In this document: positions 60,905 to 64,000 of the stretch, piece after piece | Layout: each line of letters starts with the position of its first letter | How positions within the stretch are numbered: the first letter of the stretch is position 1 | DNA from: Tateyamaria omphalii | Lineage (GTDB): Bacteria > Pseudomonadota > Alphaproteobacteria > Rhodobacterales > Rhodobacteraceae | Assembly (NCBI RefSeq): GCF_019802125.1 | Contig: NZ_JAHVHT010000001.1 | Coordinates: forward strand, 62,001-126,000 | Direction of reading: 5' to 3' | Length of the DNA: 64,000 bases | Program-made: the position numbers and the translations under genes | Notes under the pieces: generated by a model | What the model was told of the DNA's origin: nothing | Databases searched by the model: none | What the model saw: only the letters and a program-made list of their open reading frames with translations

Positions 60905-61672
60905 TTACTGACGCCCGGCGGTGACACCACCATCGACGGAAAGCACCTGGCCGGTGATCCAGGAGGCCTGGTCGGACGCGAGGAACATCAGCGCATCCGC
61001 CACATCGCCGGGTTGGCCGTTGCGCCCAAGAGGATGAAAGCTGTTGAAGGTCGGCAATGTCTCGGCCACCTGCTCTGCCGTCAGGAACGTGCCGTACACC
61101 GGGGTCTCAACAACGGCGGGTGCAACGGCATTTACCCGGATATTGTCACCCGCAAGTTCCAGCGCGAGGTTGCGAACAAGTGCATGCACTCCGGCATTGG
61201 CAGCCGAATATGCAGCCGAGGGCGTTGCTCCAATGGCCTGCAAGGCCCACAATGATCCAGTTTGCACAATGGCACCGCCGCCACGCGCTTGCATCGCTTT
61301 CGCTGCAGCTTGCGCCATGAAAAACTTGCCTTTCAGAATGGTGTCGAGAAACCAGTCGTATTCGCCTTCATCAAGGTCGAGGAACGGCTTGGGCTGAAAG
61401 ACCCCCGCGTTGTTGAACAGCACATCGACACCGCCAAAGTCCGCTGTGGCTCGTTTGACCAGTTTTTCGGCCGTTTCAGGTTTTGCGATGTCCCCTGCCT
61501 CGGTTCTGACCCGCGCGCCCGAAGGGTCAATCTCATTAGCCGCTGCAGAGAGTTTGTCCGCATTCCGACCGTTCAGAACGACGTTTCCGCCTGCCTGCAC
61601 GAACCGGGACGCCACCTCTTTGCCGATCCCTGATCCGCCGCCGGTCACGATTGCCACCTTGTTTCCAAACAT
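60905..61672 (-). CDS. SDR family protein with YxxxN in place of YxxxK
   Basis: A 255-residue short-chain dehydrogenase-like protein. VAIVTGGGSGIGKEVASRFV is the GxxxGxG cofactor loop, LFNNAGVFQPKP the NNAG motif and VQTGSLWALQ the catalytic serine (S140). The active-site tyrosine is in YSAANAGVHALV, so the residue four after Y155 is asparagine (N159), not lysine. ASWITGQVLSVDGGVTAGRQ is a normal C-terminus. The start ATG 61672 begins the fold; the frame upstream covers the operator. It is divergent from the TetR gene, with an operator 12 bases upstream of its start. Catalytic competence is uncertain. Confidence 0.88.
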   Translation of the reverse strand: MFGNKVAIVTGGGSGIGKEVASRFVQAGGNVVLNGRNADKLSAAANEIDPSGARVRTEAGDIAKPETAEKLVKRATADFGGVDVLFNNAGVFQPKPFLDLDEGEYDWFLDTILKGKFFMAQAAAKAMQARGGGAIVQTGSLWALQAIGATPSAAYSAANAGVHALVRNLALELAGDNIRVNAVAPAVVETPVYGTFLTAEQVAETLPTFNSFHPLGRNGQPGDVADALMFLASDQASWITGQVLSVDGGVTAGRQ

Positions 61673-61683
61673 CTCGATCTCCT

Positions 61684-61703
61684 TATCTATCAATAGGTAG
61701 GTA
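61684..61703. promoter_or_regulatory. Second TetR operator, degenerate
   Basis: TATCTATCAATAGGTAGGTA matches the perfect palindrome at 61746 at 15 of 20 positions and lies 12 bases upstream of the SDR start. Two sites facing both promoters are typical for divergently controlled TetR pairs. Confidence 0.6.
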
Positions 61704-61745
61704 ACGAGCGACGATCTACGGATTGAGGCCGCGCCTTGCAACACC

Positions 61746-61765
61746 TATCTACCACGTGGTAGATA
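61746..61765. promoter_or_regulatory. Perfect 20-base palindrome, TetR operator
   Basis: TATCTACCACGTGGTAGATA is fully self-complementary and lies 26 bases upstream of the TetR ATG. It is the probable main operator of the TetR regulator for itself and for the SDR-hydrolase operon. Confidence 0.8.
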
Positions 61766-61791
61766 ACCATTTCGTGAGACAGGAGACGCAA

Positions 61792-62298
61792 ATGTCCGGC
61801 AAACGCGACGAAATAATGGATGTGGCCGAGCGCATGATCCGCACGCACGGGTACAACGGTTTTTCCTTCCGCGAGATTGCTGCGGAGGTCGGCGTGAAGT
61901 CGGCAAGCGTACACTATCACTTTGCAACAAAAGCGGATTTGGCCGCTGCGGTGGCGAGACGCTTTCGCGAACGGTTTGAAGCTGAACTAGCGGAGCGCAG
62001 TACCGCAGACAGCAATCCGCTTTCTGATTGGCGAGACCTTTTTCGAGGCGCGCTGGCAGATGATGGATTGATGTGTCTGTGCGGTATCTTGGCGGTCGGA
62101 GGAAACGACCTCCCACTCGAAGTCGCACAAGAAGCTCGTCAATTTATGCTGGACGGAATTGATGCGATTTCCAATTTGGATGGTTTCAGCGCAGAAGACG
62201 GAGCGCGCATCATGGCCCAGTTGGAGGGTGCAATGCTGTTGGCGCGATCTTTGGGTGATCCCACTGTCTTTGATAAGGCAACCCGACATCTGGTGTAG
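61792..62298 (+). CDS. TetR/AcrR family transcriptional regulator
   Basis: A 168-residue TetR protein. IMDVAERMIRTHGYNGFSFR then EIAAEVGVKSASVHYHFATK is the helix-turn-helix; the C-terminal ligand domain includes GLMCLCGILAVGGNDLPLEV, similar to the TetR group beginning with short cysteine-bearing helices. ATG 61792 follows AGGAGA. It is divergent from the SDR-hydrolase pair, with two palindromes between them, and very likely represses both. The inducer is unknown; an electrophile or a substrate of the hydrolase is one possibility. Confidence 0.92.
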   Translation: MSGKRDEIMDVAERMIRTHGYNGFSFREIAAEVGVKSASVHYHFATKADLAAAVARRFRERFEAELAERSTADSNPLSDWRDLFRGALADDGLMCLCGILAVGGNDLPLEVAQEARQFMLDGIDAISNLDGFSAEDGARIMAQLEGAMLLARSLGDPTVFDKATRHLV

Positions 62299-62581
62299 TC
62301 AAGGCATCGCTGAACGAGAGCAAACGTCTGATCCGTTCTTGCGCAATCAATGTCGGCTCTGAAGCACCTTGCCGTTGTTTGTGGTCAGAATTCGACGCAG
62401 CGTTGCGGCCCGTCGAATCTGTCGTTCGCAGCGGCCGCTCCTGTCCCATTTTAGCAAGCCCATTCTTGGTCGCTTTTTTGTCCGCCCCTATAGGTCCGGG
62501 CGAAACATTGAGGAACTGACGCCACGGTTGCTTCCGTCACCAAAGTGTGTGGTGACCCTTTGGGGTTGGACAACCGATACG

Positions 62582-63592
62582 ATGAATAGACGTACATTTT
62601 CTGCTACGGGATTGGCGGCAATTTTGGCGCCTCTGCCGCGTTCGACATCTGCGGAGGCGGCCGCGCAGAAGCCTTCCGGTTATCAAGTTGCGGCAATCAA
62701 TCGCGGCCTTCTGATGGCGCGCCACAGTGGCATGGCCGATGAACAAAGCGCAGTTGATGACGATACCCTGTTCCAGGTTGCGTCATGCTCAAAGACAGTG
62801 ACGGCGTTGGCCGTCCTGACCATGGTCCGAGACGGGCGCATCGACTTGGATGCGCCCGTCAATCGGAGTTTACGTCGCTGGCAATTGCCGGGGCCCAGGG
62901 GAATGACGGCAACGATAGCCAACCTGATGTCTCATACAGCAGGAACGACCGTACAAGGGTTTGAAGGGTATGGCCCGAACGAGGAGCTTCCAACATTGTT
63001 GGACATTCTGGCGGGACGTCGCCCCGCAAACTCAAGCCCCGTCCGGACACGACCCAGGATATTCAACCGTTTCAGATACAGTGGAGGCGGGACGATGGTT
63101 CTGCAGTCCCTGATTGAAGACGTCACCGGCATGGATTTTGCAACGTACACAGCCAAAGAGGTTCTCGAACCCGTCGGGGCCTCTCGCGCAACGTTTGCAA
63201 TAGCGCCGGCAACACCTTTCGCGCACGGCTGCTATGAGGACGGTCAATCGCTGCAAGGTGGCTTCAGGAGGCATCCGGAAAGCGCGGCAGCTGGGCTCTG
63301 GGCGACAGCATCAGACCTCGCCAAAGTCTTTCAAGCGGTTCTGCACGCATTGGGCGGCCTACGCCATGCCATCATTCCTGTGGCCTTGGCTGAACGCATG
63401 GTGACGCCTGTGAGCCAAGGATCGGGGCTGGGCGTATTTTTGTCCCCTGGCCCGACAATTTCGCACCAAGGGCGAAACCACGGGTTTGACTCGATTGTGG
63501 CTGCCAATCTCAAGACTGGTCAGATACGCGCTGCTGTCACAAACCGAAATGGTGCGATCAATAGTTACACCCAACAGCTCTTATCCGAATAG
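62582..63592 (+). CDS. Tat-exported serine hydrolase of the beta-lactamase/PBP fold
   Basis: A 336-residue serine hydrolase. ATG 62582 opens MNRRTFSATGLAAILAPLPR, a twin-arginine signal. SCSK is the SxxK motif in VASCSKTVTALAVLTMV, RYSGGGTMVLQSLI holds the second-site tyrosine (YSG in place of YSN), and HQGRNHGFD replaces KTG. LMSHTAGTTVQG follows the class C-like loop. Relatives are esterases and D-Ala-D-Ala-peptidase homologues; the substrate is unknown. The frame is open upstream to 62369 but without conserved residues. The gap 62299-62581 holds no other feature. Confidence 0.85.
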   Translation: MNRRTFSATGLAAILAPLPRSTSAEAAAQKPSGYQVAAINRGLLMARHSGMADEQSAVDDDTLFQVASCSKTVTALAVLTMVRDGRIDLDAPVNRSLRRWQLPGPRGMTATIANLMSHTAGTTVQGFEGYGPNEELPTLLDILAGRRPANSSPVRTRPRIFNRFRYSGGGTMVLQSLIEDVTGMDFATYTAKEVLEPVGASRATFAIAPATPFAHGCYEDGQSLQGGFRRHPESAAAGLWATASDLAKVFQAVLHALGGLRHAIIPVALAERMVTPVSQGSGLGVFLSPGPTISHQGRNHGFDSIVAANLKTGQIRAAVTNRNGAINSYTQQLLSE

Positions 63593-63669
63593 TTTGGCTC
63601 AGTTCGCCCCGTATGTCATTGCAGCTATTGCGGTCTGGTCTCTTGAGCAAGATTGAGAGAGTTTACGGC

Positions 63670-64000
63670 ATGGATGACATCATCATCGAATTGACTGGCA
63701 CCAGCACGTTCGCGATCGCGACGTTTGGTGCTGTGTTCTGTTTGATGCAATCAAGGTCCTCACCCGTCAACCGCAGCTTTGCTGCATTCCTTGTTGCTGT
63801 GGCGGTCAACAACGGTCCTGAAGCGGTCAAGCGGTTGGTTGACGCCATACCCGGCTCAATCGGACCAGTGATCGACCTCGTGACCTGGCCCAGCTCCTTC
63901 TTTCTTGCGCCGCTCTTTTGGATGTATGTGTTCACCCTCACATCCACGTCGCAACTCCCCCCGCGACGCCTCATCCGACATTTTGTGTTACCGGGTATAA
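63670..64000 (+). CDS. AraC-type regulator with N-terminal membrane domain, 3' end missing
   Basis: An open frame from ATG 63670 runs off the right edge (110 codons, no stop). It reads MDDIIIELTGTSTFAIATFG, then FAAFLVAVAVNNGPEAVK and SSFFLAPLFWMYVFTLTSTS followed by RRLIRHFVLPGI. Such hydrophobic N-terminal segments with a PLFWMYV motif are typical of AraC-family regulators that have a membrane domain before the helix-turn-helix. GAGAGAG lies about ten bases upstream of the start. The DNA-binding part is outside the window, so the assignment is tentative. Confidence 0.55.
   Translation, partial: MDDIIIELTGTSTFAIATFGAVFCLMQSRSSPVNRSFAAFLVAVAVNNGPEAVKRLVDAIPGSIGPVIDLVTWPSSFFLAPLFWMYVFTLTSTSQLPPRRLIRHFVLPGI

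Overview
The window looks like a piece of chromosome from a marine alphaproteobacterium of the Rhodobacterales (Roseobacter group). This is inferred from the high-G+C coding style, tightly overlapping operons, two TAXI-type TRAP transporters, an Aap-like amino-acid ABC transporter, a TctCBA tripartite transporter, a type-I-secreted RTX protein, and many LysR/IclR/TetR regulators beside catabolic operons. No rRNA, tRNA, CRISPR array or phage structural gene was seen. All calls were made by eye from sequence and translation; no database search was possible.

Layout. 1-4.3 kb: the 3' part of a large RTX-repeat protein with a PA14-like domain, cut by the left edge. 4.6-5.5 kb: an A+T-rich orphan gene with an HEPN-type RX4H motif and a zinc ribbon. 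5.8-9 kb: a membrane LytTR regulator divergent from a MipA/OmpV outer-membrane protein and a membrane-anchored FAH-fold protein. 9.3-14 kb: small minus-strand enzymes (GNAT, hypothetical, serine hydrolase, MDR oxidoreductase, LysR, VOC). 14.5-20 kb: a TAXI TRAP transporter plus sulfatase operon, divergent from a LysR gene.

20.4-39 kb is the most coherent and interesting block: an amino-acid ABC transporter (binding protein and two permeases at one end, ATPase 15 kb away at the other) enclosing a cystathionine-lyase-like PLP enzyme, a VOC protein, a decayed ETHE1-like persulfide dioxygenase, a cytoplasmic BisC-like molybdoenzyme, an IclR regulator, a rhodanese, a DadA/PuuB-like FAD oxidoreductase, HyuA/HyuB, an SDR, a propionyl-CoA-synthetase-like ligase and a RidA protein. 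Related operator-like palindromes (half-site TGTGCCGTTATATAGAA) lie in front of all five transcription units. I read it as an IclR-controlled catabolic island for an imported sulfur-containing (perhaps sulfoxide or cyclic) amino-acid derivative; the substrate is not determined.

39-47 kb: an SLC13-type carrier with RCK_C domains, then a LysR gene divergent from a tctCBA transporter fused by overlap to a CaiB-type CoA-transferase. 47-52.6 kb: an RND efflux pair with a small frameshifted lipoprotein gene, a potassium-channel-like gene frameshifted in a T6 run, and an IS5-type transposase remnant. 52.8-59.5 kb: a DctB/DctD-like two-component pair followed by a second TAXI TRAP system; the regulator has GAFPGA instead of GAFTGA. 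59.9-62.3 kb: an exported Asp-nucleophile alpha/beta hydrolase and an SDR, divergent from a TetR regulator with two clear operators. 62.6-64 kb: a Tat-exported serine hydrolase and the start of an AraC-type membrane regulator cut by the right edge.

Several intergenic gaps hold degenerate copies of a dispersed element of about 71 bp.
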